Shown here: piece by piece, positions 53,912 to 64,000 of the stretch | How positions within the stretch are numbered: position 1 is the stretch's first letter | Layout of the letters: every line of letters begins with the position of its first letter | Made by a program: the position numbers and the translations under genes | Source of the DNA: Rhynchopus euleeides | Lineage: Eukaryota > Euglenozoa > Diplonemea > Diplonemida > Diplonemidae | Direction of reading: 5' to 3' | Assembly (NCBI GenBank): GCA_963210315.1 | Contig: OY723315.1 | Coordinates: forward strand, 1,488,001-1,552,000 | Length of the DNA: 64,000 nt | The notes under the pieces: generated by a model | The model's database searches: none | What the model saw: only the letters and a program-made list of their open reading frames with translations | What the model was told of the DNA's origin: nothing

Positions 53912-55873
53912 GTTCAAATCGTTCAGAAAAAATATCGTATTCTTACTCTCGTATTATATCATCGTTGCGACCACCAAGAAATCGGTGGAAAGAAACTGAA
54001 ACAACAAACGCGAGATCACGGGAAGCAAAGAAGGCGGGGGTGGTGACGGTGGTGTCGCAGCGCCTTTTTCATGAGCGACGGGCACTTTTCTGGTGCCACC
54101 TCCCCACCGGGGTGAGTGGGTGGGGGACGGGCTGCTTCTCCCGCACTCAGGGGCGCTTGGCACACGCACCGCCACCCCCCCTGCCTTTCAGTGAGCTTTT
54201 CGCTCTCAACTCTGAACTGTAGAACGGATGAGGTTTTTTGCCCTAGCCAAATAGGGTGCCACACTGACGCAGTTACTGCACAGAGCGCAACATGCACCAC
54301 CGGTTGCTGAGTAGAGTTGAACCCCCGACACCCCGACCCTCCACCGACACATACCCCGAATGAAAGCGAACCACGGCCCGAAGGGACAGTCTTGTTGATG
54401 CGAGGCATGATCGTTTCCTCCTCTGGGTCCGTGTTGGAAGAAATCAATCAGCCCCCCCCCCCACTCCCCCGCCCCGCCCCCCGTGTCGGATTTCTGCATT
54501 TAGACTGCCCGACGAAACACGAAAAAAAATCATGTCGCAAGATAACAAGAGGGTCCTCACCCAGGAACAGGGCCGATCAGCTAGCTTTTTCTTTCGCACA
54601 AGATAACGAGACTCTGCAAAATGGCCGCGTTCGGTGCCCTTGTGTACAAACAACGGACGCAACTCCAGCAGGTCTGTTCTTATTCCGCACACTCACCGTA
54701 GCAGCAGCCAAACGTGCTCTATGCACGAACCCCACCTTTTCATTCAAGGTGTCATCATCGTTTCAGGGGCTGTGTGTCGAAGCGTCACTGCATCAACAAA
54801 CAGAACACAACAGGCAAAGAGCGGGTTGCTGCTGAACTGGTGTTGTGATATTCTTTTACTTTTCCTCATCCTATCCCATTTTGATTGATAGCTTTCGGCC
54901 CACCAAACGCCGCCAATCCCCCACCCCCAACTCGACGCAGATTATCAGCACAACACAAGTTGTAAAAAGAAATTGTTCAAATCGCAACTCTATACAACCA
55001 AAATGCCCTGCCATCCCACCCCCCCCACCCATTCCGAATAGCTCCCCCACGCACCCTTCCGTTGTGCACCTAGTTGCACAGCACACCTGGTGTGGTGACG
55101 GCACATATCGTTGCTATATAGGGTGTTGAGAGACTTGCTTTGCCTTCAATTCTCGACAAGCATATCCCCGGCCCCAATGTGTTCCTGGCGGCAGGTGGGG
55201 GGAGTGGCTGGTGGGTGGGGGTATATTTTTCTTCTTCTCAAAAAATATGAGGTTTTTTTGCGCGTTTTCTGTTATATGTCTCTCATATCCGCCCTCACCC
55301 TGCCCCTTCTTTCTATTCATATTAGTATCGGGTGGGGACCGATGGGTGCCTCTGATCCCCTCCCCCTTTTCTTTCTAGGGCCACACATTGCAAGAGGGTG
55401 CTGGGAGAAATTGCCTTGCCTTCGCTCTTGACAATCAACAACCCCCCCCCCCCCCCCCGCCCCCTATTTTTTCTTTCTCTTTCGAGACTTTCGAGACTTT
55501 CTCCTTTATTTTCTTCGTTGCGAAAAACACATCGATATGCCTGCTTTCCGCACAAACAAAACAATCGTTCAGAATAACCAAAAAAATGGACGCATCTTTC
55601 ACTACGACTCTACAGCGATTCGATCCCAACCGCTTGCTGCAGCAAAATGACGCGGGTGTTCCTGGACGGCGTGTCGGTGGCAGAAGTACTGAACAGGGCA
55701 CGGGGGGAGCGTCACCGTTTCCCCCCTCGTGTGTACCTCCAAAGCCGTTGACGCCTCTCCGCAAGCTCCCCGCAACTGCGCAAAAGTTGCTGTCCCTTCC
55801 GGCGGGGTGGGGTATGCCAGGGGTTCATCCCCATCACATATGGCAGCCGCACCGCCCCCCCCCCCCCCCCCTA
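53912..55873. other. Non-coding tract, possible gene start near its end
   Basis: No domain is recognised. Near the end, 55587 (AAAAAAATGGACGCATCTTTC) looks like a host-style start after a pyrimidine- and A-rich leader. It opens a frame of about 100 codons that runs into a C-run and the foldback element at 55874. It may be the 5' stump of a gene, but nothing identifies it. Confidence 0.3.
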
Positions 55874-57020
55874 GGGGGGGTCAAATGGGGGTGACAAACA
55901 CGATTTTTCAAAAAACCGGCGCAGAGGCCCCAAAGCCCCCGTAAACCCTCCAAACCCCCCCAGATCGGTCCGGAAACCCATCGAACCCCACTTTTCCACC
56001 ATTCCGGGCACCTCAGGTGCCCGAATTGGGGTACCTAAATTTTGTGCCACCGTTTGGTACCGTACAGTGCCACTGTGTGGGAGGTTGGAAAAGAAAATGC
56101 CCCAACACACCACATCTGAGGGTTGCAATGCATGTTGCTTGCCAACCACGTCATCCGGTGGGTGTCAGGCGCTATGTAGGTGGCATTAGCCAGGTCTTCG
56201 ATGTGTTCTGGCTTGTATATATACCTCCCTGCCTGCGGCACAGGCACTGCCTTTGTCCCCCACACCAGCCACAGAGAGCGTATTGTACTCGGTCCACGGT
56301 TGCTGATTCATTGTGATGCGTTGTATCCTCGAGTGAACGTCACACACTAGTGGCACCACCACCCGCCATCCGAGAGCTGTATTGACTTTGCGCGCTTCCG
56401 TTGTATTCACCTCGCCACGCATATTGCACCGTTCAGTACCAGTGCTCTTGGGCCAGGCAAAGTAGACCGCAGCAACTACCAATTCTGGCACAATGGGTAC
56501 CACGACAGCGCACTTCATGTGTTCCCGGAATGTACAGCTCGTGTTGCAACAGTCGTTGTCAACACATCCCGGTTGTGGAGCACTGCTGCACAGGAATCAC
56601 ACGACCATCTGGACTGTTCCGTACCTACAGGCAGCCTCCCGGTGCATGGTGGCAGGGAGGTATATATACAAGCCAGAACACATCGAAGACCTGGCTAATG
56701 CCACCTACATAGCGCCTGACACCCACCGGATGACGTGGTTGGCAAGCAACATGCATTGCAACCCTCAGATGTGGTGTGTTGGGGCATTTTCTTTTCCAAC
56801 CTCCCACACAGTGGCACTGTACGGTACCAAACGGTGGCACAAAATTTAGGTACCCCAATTCGGGCACCTGAGGTGCCCGGAATGGTGGAAAAGTGGGGTT
56901 CGATGGGTTTCCGGACCGATCTGGGGGGGTTTGGAGGGTTTACGGGGGCTTTGGGGCCTCTGCGCCGGTTTTTTGAAAAATCGTGTTTGTCCACGTAAAA
57001 GGGTGGCATTTGACCCCCCC
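55874..57020. mobile_element. Foldback element copy 2, complete, TA-flanked
   Basis: A 1147-bp element has TA duplications (55872-55873, 57021-57022) and ends GGGGGGGTCAAATG and CATTTGACCCCCCC. The left arm (about 55874-56233) and right arm (about 56650-57020) are inverse copies of each other with a few differences; the left end lacks about 16 bp present on the right. The centre, about 416 bp, is in the opposite orientation to that of copy 1 at 49.7 kb. No protein is encoded. Confidence 0.92.
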
Positions 57021-57929
57021 TACCCCCCCCCCCGCCTTTCTCCCCTCCTCCCCCAGACACACCCCCGATGATAAAATATCCAAAAAAAAGTATGCCATGT
57101 TGAATTGTTCTTTTTCTTCACGCGTGTGTGTTTGTTAGCCTGCTCGCTCATCCCCCCCCGCCCCCAAACCGAAGGCAGCAGTGTCCCCCAACAGCGGGTG
57201 GACAATAACCTGCGACAAGAGGGGCTGGAAAGAGAAGGCGGAAAATAATCTTTCAAAAATACTTGACTGACAAAACGGACACTCCCTGTGGCTCGAGGGA
57301 GGATTTCCCGCCGGATCAGCTTTTTTTTTTGCTCCGAGTTCGTCTCCGCCAAAGCGAATCGGCCCTCTATGTGTGGGGGTGGGCCGAGGGACGCGGTGCT
57401 GCAATGTACCAGTGTTGCCCACGCTCCTGCCCTCCCCGGGGGGGGGGGGCGGTGGAAGCGGAGTATCAGGTGAATATCGGGAGGAAGGACTACGGTATCA
57501 CCAGATTGAGGCGCCTGAAACAGCGTTGTTAATCTTCTAATAGAATGGGTCTCAGGAGCACCAGTGCGCCTGGACGACAGCGAAAAGGTCAACCCGGCGC
57601 ATGAGTAAGGAAGCACCCGCCGGGAGGCATGGCAGGCCTAGCGACATGCTCGACACCAAGCCACTGCGCAGCAATTTGGATCCCTGTATACCGAGCTTCT
57701 GCAAGGAACCCTCAGGTGCACGGAGGTGATGAGGATAGACAGCAGACGAGCAGATACTCCGCATCGCAGCACCCGGGGGCCTTGTCTCGAAGGACTCGAA
57801 ACGGACCTACGTGTGTTGACCCCTTCGTCACCGTGTCAAACACATTCAGCTTAAGAGGGACCTCGCAAAACAGCTGCTGATGCCTGCGTTCACGCCGAAT
57901 CTGCCCGCGTCGTGGCCCCCGATACAAAG

Positions 57930-58270
57930 CTGGGTGATGTGACGAGTGTATTCACCGATGTGCGCTCCGCAACGCCGATATGAGAGGCGTGAAGCGTACC
58001 ATGTCAACCCACACGATCCGCTGTCTCATGCAGGCCTGCATAGGCTATGAAGTGAAAATCATTGGAGATGCCTCCATGGTGGCCTTCGTCAACCCTGCGT
58101 CCGGTGTGAACTCCGCCATCCGTACGCGCCCTGCTGTCTGCGAAGGCCCAGGCGCAAGAAGCCGAGTAGCGATACAATACGAATTACCGCCACTACATCA
58201 TGATGATCAGAAGCTGATGAAAACATCGCACCCATACCTGGTGCGAACTGGCGAAGTTGTCTGCGATTGA
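57930..58270 (+). pseudogene. Decayed class III adenylate/guanylate cyclase catalytic domain
   Basis: One frame reads GDVTSVFTDVRSATPI (57932-57979), matching the cyclase start (vt.lFtDi.sST.lW) and its metal-binding Asp. The next frame reads MSTHTIRCLMQACIGYEVKI, then IGDASMVAFVNPASGVNSAI, matching HN.lvR.....GYEVK..GDsfm.aF.sp..A including the second Asp. The layout is closest in my memory to receptor-type cyclases of trypanosomatids. A frameshift and stop codons separate the pieces, so no functional product is expected. The surrounding 57540-58990 has similar base composition, free of C/G runs, and probably belongs to the same dead gene, but I cannot align it. Confidence 0.65.
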
Positions 58271-58989
58271 CAGTTCGTCGGTGGACGCTTCCTGCTCTCT
58301 GAGACGACTGCGCGGGGCCTGGACAACGGTGCATGAATCACGCGGTCACCTGGGCGAACGGACCTCTCAGATCGACCCTACGTGGTATGACCGTCAGACT
58401 AACATAATCCCTGTTTACGTCGAATGTCGACGAGCCCGTCCAGACGACGACTCTATCCTACATATCGATGCGCGGAAAATACTGCTCCCCAGCTGACCGA
58501 CGACAGTGAACTTCTCGGAGATACTACAGCCGGCGCTAATACACTAGACTGGATCCAGATCGATGATACCCATATATCCTCCCACATGCCCCGCTGAACG
58601 ATCGTGGACCAACCGCTTCGCCACCACAGAGTTCATCAGCTGTCCCAACTGTCCGCTAAGCCTGCAGCCTGCGCAGACCGACAATGTGACCCACGCGATC
58701 GGTGCGATATCACAACGCAGGATGGTATCTACTACTCCTGCATCCTGCGTTGAGACACATGGGTCTGGACTACAACCGCCGACTACGTCTGCTGGAGATC
58801 GGATGTCTCAAGGCCAGATCCCGACCCTGACAACACCTGATGACTACTGCGCTACTCCCTTGTATGAGCGAGACTGCGATGGGATCAGGTCGCCCATAGA
58901 GAGCAGCGAAGGGATGACAAGTCTTCTCTATGGGCCACCTGTATGTCCTCAATATCGATCGAGCCAGGCGGCAACTAATGACAATCCAC

Positions 58990-61350
58990 AGCGGGAGAAG
59001 AGGATAGCGGGGGAAGGGGAGGAGGAGACGCGGGTGGCAAGATTGCACAATCACACCCGACTCCGCCCTCCCTTTGAATGTGACACCCCATCACCTCTCC
59101 TCCCCCACGGGGGAGGGGGGGGGCAAACACGCACCGAACAAGCAACAGAAGCCTCAACACCCAACACCTCTACTGCTTGACAACGCGTCGCTGGCGTGCT
59201 GCCCCCCTGAAGCCCCAGCCCACGCAAAGCGCAGACCAAAAGGAAGCGTCACGTGAGAGGGGCCGTTTTCTCGTTGCGGCCAACACCCAAAACACCTCGC
59301 AACAAAGCAAATGGGTGGGGGTGGGGAACTTTCGCTCAGAAGTGTTACCAAGTAAACTTGTTTAAGCAGCTCTGCTGCGTCTAGGGAGGTCTAGGGTGTA
59401 GGTAGTACTTGAGAATGATTACTAGTATGGGGCATATGCCCGTCTGACCTCTTACCTACGGGTAAGGATGGAAGGGGAAGTGCACCAGCCGCCACTCAGC
59501 GCCCTTCATCAGGCCACTGAGTCGCTTCCCCGGCTGTGCTCTCTCTCCCCCGTACGTTTCGCCTTGCTGGCCAACTGGAGACTTCTGCAGGATGACACCC
59601 CGCCCCACCTCCTCTTGCCTCGAGCTGTGTGTCGCTGATGTGTTTGCTGTTGTGTTGCTGTTATTCACCACACCTATCACCCTAGGACCTCCCAGACAAA
59701 CGTGAGGATGCTCACAGAAGAGGGGGGGGAGGCAAAAAAACTGGCACAGCTTTTGACACCAGGCGAAGCCCCCCCCTCTGAGAGGTGCCTCCCCCCCCCC
59801 CCCCCCCCTCTCCCACTCCCTCTCTCTCCCCCGACGGGATTTTTTGTGCCGATTTTTTGTGTGTTTGCCAGGATTCTGTTTTTTTTGATACGCTCCGAGT
59901 GTTCTCTAGAGGTTTTGTTTGTGCTGTTCATTGGGGGAGAGAGAGAGAGAGAGAGCGAAGATGTGAGAGCGAGCGGGAAGGGGGGAGAGGAGGTGTTCCC
60001 CCTCGAGCGGCCTGCTTGCGCTTAGGCTGGGGGTGGGAGGAGGGGGGGGGGTGTGGGGCAACGGTGTGGCTGGGATACAGCTGCCCACCCCTGTTGCCCT
60101 TGCCCTCCTCACCCAGCCTTCTGTGGGACGAGTTGCAAAAACACTCGTCGCATATGGCCCGACTGCAAGGCTGAAGAACGGATGCTTCATCCAAAGAGTG
60201 GCACTGTGCACTCCGAGTTGCTTGAGAGAGGGCGGCGGAGCGAGGGGCGTGTCTTGCTGGTTTGCATGTGGTTGTTGCGTGAGATACTCGTCGTGGCGTG
60301 CAAGAATAAAAAAACAAAAGTGGCAAGGAAAAGAGGTGTTGTGTGAGATAGGGAGACGCACTCAAATATCCTCCTGGCTCGCCAAAATCGCAGATTCAAA
60401 GCACACCAGAGAAGCACGCTCTCTGATGTGCCAGAAATTTGACACCCCCACCCCTCCCCCCCCGGGGAGCCTTTTTATCTACTCCTCCGATAGCCCTTCG
60501 CCCTTTTCTCCGCATTCTGCCGAATAAGCGGGATTTCTTGAAACAGAAATCTACAGCTTGTGGGCCTTGCTTTGCTTAGGGAGTGAGATCGGCGGAGGGG
60601 GCGTCGTCGCGCTGAAATATGCCGCTACTACGTCGCGTCGTAACGGATCAGAGAATTTCCCGCCCCCCCCCGGGATTTACCCACAACACACACATGAGGG
60701 TCGCCTCTGTTGTGGCGTGTTCTTTTCCCCCTCCCCTCTGACTGACGGCCCGTGGCATCGTAGCGGTTAAAGCACCCACGGAGAGAAGGGGATCGTTGCC
60801 TCTGATTGGTTTCTTTTGCCTCAGAACCTCTTGCCAAAAGATCAGCAGCATCCGGTGACACCGTTTTGCCAGAAAATCGCCCAACTCGTGTGTGTGTTTG
60901 TGTCTGCGTGTGCTCTCAGGGGGGGGGGAGATCGCGCAGCACCCGGAAGAGAGTAATTGGAGAGGGGGGGCCAGGGTGAGTCCCTCCCCGCCCTCCCCCC
61001 GCCCGTGACGTGTTGTTGGTCTCTCAGATCTCTGTGGGCTCTGGCCAACGTTCCCCGCCTCACCCACACACCCCCTCTCCTCCCCGCCCCCTTTTGAACC
61101 GCTCTTTTGTGTTGCTTCCGCCCTACCGCGGTGCCGCACCTCACTGCCTCGCTGTTATTGTTGAAAATGCTTTATGCTCCACCACTCTGCTGCCACAGCC
61201 ACCACCCACCCACCACCCCACCAGGCGTGACCTTTTTTTTTTCTTGCCTCCTGCTGCGAGGCAAAGGGTTCTGTGCCCCACTCTCTTTCGAACCTGACTG
61301 AGCCCAGATACACACACAGCCTAAGCACCCCCTGTGTCTGCCCCACCACC
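58990..61350. other. Non-coding tract before the peroxidase gene
   Basis: No gene is recognised. It has C/G runs at 59791-59808 and 60041-60050 and a GA repeat at about 59937-59955. The last 120 bases before 61351 are pyrimidine-rich (TTTTTTTTTTCTTGCCTCC at about 61230), as for other genes here. Confidence 0.45.
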
Positions 61351-64000
61351 ATGCGCACCCTACTCCTCTTGCTCGTGCTGGTTCTGCTCCTGTTGACTGG
61401 GCAGGCCGATGCCGGGAGAAAGCGCGGAAGCAAGGACATCTGGGGGAAGCTGCACAGCCGCCTGAGCCGTTGGAAGTGGGTTCTCCGCGGGTTGAAGCCG
61501 AAGAAGCCCGCGACCCCCCCGAACCGCCCGCTGACCCGTCCCGGGCGCGGGATCTACCCGTCGGAGATGCGGGAAAAGTACGCGCCTGTGGTGGAGGCGC
61601 TGGTGGAGGTTTTCCAGGAGCAGGAGCCGGAGTTCCGTGCCACGACGGTCAGCATGTCGTGGCACACCCTGGCGGCCTTCAGGAAGGACCTGCCACGTGG
61701 GGGTGGCCCGACAGGGGGGTGCATGCGGATGAACCCGACGCTGGGGCTGAAGGCGAACACGGGGTTGGACGAGATTGTTGAGGAGTTTGAGCCTGTGAAG
61801 AAGCGTTTCCCTTGGGTGACGTATGCCGACCTGTACCTTCTGGCCGGCAACACGGCGATTGAGTTCATGGGGGGGCCCTCGATCCGCTTCCGCCCCGGGA
61901 GGAGGGACTACACGGCGGAGGAGACGGATGCGAAGTGTCTGAATGACAACGGGAGGATGCCGAAGAAGCACGTCAACAACGACCCCTTCCCGCACAACCG
62001 CGACACCATCTGGTTCCTCTTCGAGCGGTTTGCGGAGCTGGGTATCTCGCTGGACAACGACTGCAGGGCCCTGGAGAAAATTGTCGCGCTCATGGGTGGG
62101 CACAACGTCGGGTTCATGCACCCCCACGTCCAGGGGAACGAGGGGACATGGACGGAGAACCCATTCGTGTTTGGCACCGAATTTTTCTTCAATTTGGACA
62201 ACGGGCCGTGGGACAACTCCAACCCCGTGATGGCGGTGTGGGACAGGGTGGTCCGAGCAGAGGCACAGTGTGGAACCGGCCTCTACGCTGACGACAAGAA
62301 GTTGCTGGACACAGACCTCGCCAAGATCCGGAGGGGGCTACGGCTCACCGAGGAGTTCTCGGAGCTGACGGACCTGCGGTACGGGACAAAGGGGAGATGC
62401 TTCTCCACCGACCCGGGGGAGACGCTGACTCTAGTTCTCCAAGGGGAGCCCATCGTGCAAGCCAGAGGCGAGATAAAGGACCTTGGGGCGCAGATCTGTC
62501 TGGTGTCGCGGGAGAAGATCTCGGGGATCTGTGACAAGCGTGTCAAACAGGCAATTGAGGTGTGCCGCCGCCTGGAAGCGAAATACCTCAACCTGGGGTT
62601 CCCGGCCAAGGCGAAGATTCTCGCGACGATGGTGATGCCGATGGCCTTCGCCGCGATCCACACAGCCAACCCGCTGTGGGGCACCTTGAGCTCCCTTGAC
62701 ATGGCTGTCATGCGTGTGCTGTGGAAGTTTCAGAAGGCACGGCGATGCCCGATGATCGTGCGCAACTTGCTGTGCCCGGCTCACCGCGTGGACCCGACGT
62801 CCTACATCCAGTACCAACGACTGGTGGCGATGCACACCGTGCGCCACAGATGCCCGGATCTCTGGCAGCTGGTGACTGAGATCAGAAGCCTACGCACCCC
62901 CGCGAGGGGTCCACGGGGGCCGAGCAGGGCCGGTGCGCTGACGGCTGCGGAGATCAAGGCGGCGACTCCCGGGCCGGTGGCCCTGGTACAGACGGCGCTC
63001 TCGGACCTGCGCTGGAAGTGGCCCGATGCGGGGCGCCTCAAGGCACGTGACTCCGACAAGGCGATCGATCTCGGGTGCGAGGATCGACCTGCGGTGTTGC
63101 ACGACCTGCGTGAGATGGTTCGTGCGGCCAGGTGGCGGGAGATTGCTGCAAAGAAACGGGAAGACACGACGGGCATGCGCGACGGGGTCGACTACATGGC
63201 TGTCACCCGAGTGTGGTCGGGGGAACCGGAACCATACCGTGCGGGAATCATGCGGGCGATCATCGCTGGAGACCAGGTCACCGAAGACCGCCGCCTCCGC
63301 CATTACAAGCAGGGGAATGGCATGTGTAAGTTGTGTGGGCTCGAGAAGGAGGACCACGAACACATGTGGTGGCGCTGCGAGGCGACGGCGGACTACCGCC
63401 GGCTACCGGCGTATCGGGATGTGGTGGCGGCGGACAGGACCAACTGGCCCCCCTGCTTGGCTCGGAACGGGATTCTGCCGCTGGGGTTTGTGATGCGGCA
63501 GGGACACGGCAATGCGAAGTGCCTGCGGCAGCTGCTTGGACTGTACACGGAGATTATCCTCCAGAGGGAGCGACTCCTCAAGCAGCGCGAGGCTGAACCG
63601 GCCACAGGGGTGTCGGTACGCGAGCCCTTTCCTTGGGGTTGGGACCCTGAGGAACCCCTTGAGACCTACGACAAGCTCCCTGATGCCCTGCCGCCGCAAG
63701 CCTGGTCTAAGGTGGCTGGGGTGCCGGCCTATTTCGCGGTCCGCGACTGGTGGAGGCAGCTGAAGTGGCCGGACGACGAAAACAACCGCAAGTACCACGT
63801 ATCCTGGTTGGAACTCGCGGTGGACTTCGAGGTGTTCACCGGCGTCGACGTCGTGTTCTCGCCGGGGAGCAAGAAGAAGGGGCAGCGGGCCCTGACTGCG
63901 AGGGACAAGGGTACGCTGATGGCTGCCTGGATGCGCACATGTGAAGCCATTGCGGGACCCGGTGAGTACATCCACCCGGGGAAGAAGGGCGGGGAGTCCA
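61351..64000 (+). CDS. Secreted class I haem peroxidase fused in frame to LINE reverse-transcriptase C-terminal half (open at window edge)
   Basis: From CACCACCATG the frame is open for 883 codons to the window end. Residues 1-22 are a signal peptide (MRTLLLLLVLVLLLLTGQAD). Residues ~85-295 match class I peroxidases (ascorbate/cytochrome c type): SWH (Trp104, distal His105), GGPTGGCMR, FPWVTYADLYLLAG, MGGPSI.F.PGR, ALMGGHNVGFMHP (proximal His251) and TWTENP (Trp267). The distal Arg expected four residues before His105 is Ser101. The end of the domain, including the proximal Asp loop, is absent. Near residue 300 the text changes to LINE reverse transcriptase: YADD (312-315), LTEEFSELTDLRYGTKG, a thumb region, and a CX2CX8HX4C knuckle (659-676). 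Whether the fusion is translated is unknown. The peroxidase half alone would probably be inactive. Confidence 0.85.
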   Translation, partial: MRTLLLLLVLVLLLLTGQADAGRKRGSKDIWGKLHSRLSRWKWVLRGLKPKKPATPPNRPLTRPGRGIYPSEMREKYAPVVEALVEVFQEQEPEFRATTVSMSWHTLAAFRKDLPRGGGPTGGCMRMNPTLGLKANTGLDEIVEEFEPVKKRFPWVTYADLYLLAGNTAIEFMGGPSIRFRPGRRDYTAEETDAKCLNDNGRMPKKHVNNDPFPHNRDTIWFLFERFAELGISLDNDCRALEKIVALMGGHNVGFMHPHVQGNEGTWTENPFVFGTEFFFNLDNGPWDNSNPVMAVWDRVVRAEAQCGTGLYADDKKLLDTDLAKIRRGLRLTEEFSELTDLRYGTKGRCFSTDPGETLTLVLQGEPIVQARGEIKDLGAQICLVSREKISGICDKRVKQAIEVCRRLEAKYLNLGFPAKAKILATMVMPMAFAAIHTANPLWGTLSSLDMAVMRVLWKFQKARRCPMIVRNLLCPAHRVDPTSYIQYQRLVAMHTVRHRCPDLWQLVTEIRSLRTPARGPRGPSRAGALTAAEIKAATPGPVALVQTALSDLRWKWPDAGRLKARDSDKAIDLGCEDRPAVLHDLREMVRAARWREIAAKKREDTTGMRDGVDYMAVTRVWSGEPEPYRAGIMRAIIAGDQVTEDRRLRHYKQGNGMCKLCGLEKEDHEHMWWRCEATADYRRLPAYRDVVAADRTNWPPCLARNGILPLGFVMRQGHGNAKCLRQLLGLYTEIILQRERLLKQREAEPATGVSVREPFPWGWDPEEPLETYDKLPDALPPQAWSKVAGVPAYFAVRDWWRQLKWPDDENNRKYHVSWLELAVDFEVFTGVDVVFSPGSKKKGQRALTARDKGTLMAAWMRTCEAIAGPGEYIHPGKKGGES
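62270..64000 (+). mobile_element. 5'-truncated LINE (non-LTR retrotransposon), C-terminal RT part
   Basis: The element begins within RT, just before the catalytic YADD (62284-62295), and has no N-terminal RT, endonuclease or ORF1, as expected from incomplete reverse transcription. The thumb and linker follow, then CKLCGLEKEDHEHMWWRC (63325-63378), the Cys/His knuckle common near LINE C-termini. About 200 residues after it remain unassigned, with no restriction-like endonuclease motif recognised. The frame is undamaged over some 570 codons. The 3' end lies beyond the window. The exact junction could be anywhere from about 62220 to 62275. Confidence 0.8.

Noticed and set aside
30194-57020. LTR retrotransposons or virus-like elements
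   Set aside because: I looked for long direct terminal repeats, primer-binding sites, gag/pol/integrase or capsid motifs and saw none; the repeats here are inverted and DNA-transposon-like.
60745-60780. tRNA-like D-arm text (GTAGCGGTTAAAGC)
   Set aside because: No matching B box, anticodon arm or acceptor pairing could be found.

Overview
The window is nuclear DNA of a unicellular eukaryote. It has GC-rich, mostly intronless genes with very high GC at third codon positions. It also has a few clear GT-AG introns, long C/G homopolymer and (TC)n runs between genes, and many DNA transposons. No bacterial operon or Shine-Dalgarno structure is visible. All nine recognisable host genes, and the one recognisable decayed gene, lie on the + strand. 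Several start codons follow a pyrimidine tract ending in AG, and two genes have motifs I associate with kinetoplastid relatives (an FY..HNPxK..KYG tail and a receptor-type cyclase core). A euglenozoan such as a diplonemid fits, but that placement is inference.

1-30 kb is gene-rich. In order it holds: a secreted repeat-rich surface/matrix protein; a probable mitochondrial helical protein; a protein with a C-terminal right-handed beta-helix; a beta-carbonic anhydrase broken by one missing base; a 200-N assembly gap; a long hAT transposase in its element; a coiled-coil protein with a 349-nt intron; a RAD54B/RDH54-like SNF2 translocase with two DUF2439-type modules; an RNase P/MRP RPP30-like subunit; and a two-finger CCCH RNA-binding protein with one or two introns.

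30-57 kb has no convincing host gene and is a mosaic of plain DNA transposons and foldback elements. Several are whole, with inverted ends and target duplications I could read directly. They include hAT elements with 8-bp duplications (GTTGTAGA at 32.9-34.1 kb, CTTTAGAA at 42.1-42.8 kb) and a 2.88-kb element carrying two homologous 31-bp minisatellites in opposite orientation (37.2-40.1 kb). A piggyBac-like element has a TA-targeting element inserted exactly in its TTAA duplication (43.05-46.71 kb). A stack of insertions made at one another's target sites occupies 47.3-51.7 kb, and two copies of a foldback element with ~360-bp inverted arms have their centres flipped relative to each other (49.7 and 55.9 kb).

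57-64 kb holds a decayed class III nucleotidyl cyclase and then a secreted class I haem-peroxidase gene. Its reading frame runs without a stop into the C-terminal half of a LINE reverse transcriptase and on to the window edge. The most notable items are this fusion, the 31-bp inverted minisatellite element, and the repeated pattern of transposons inserted into other transposons' target duplications.
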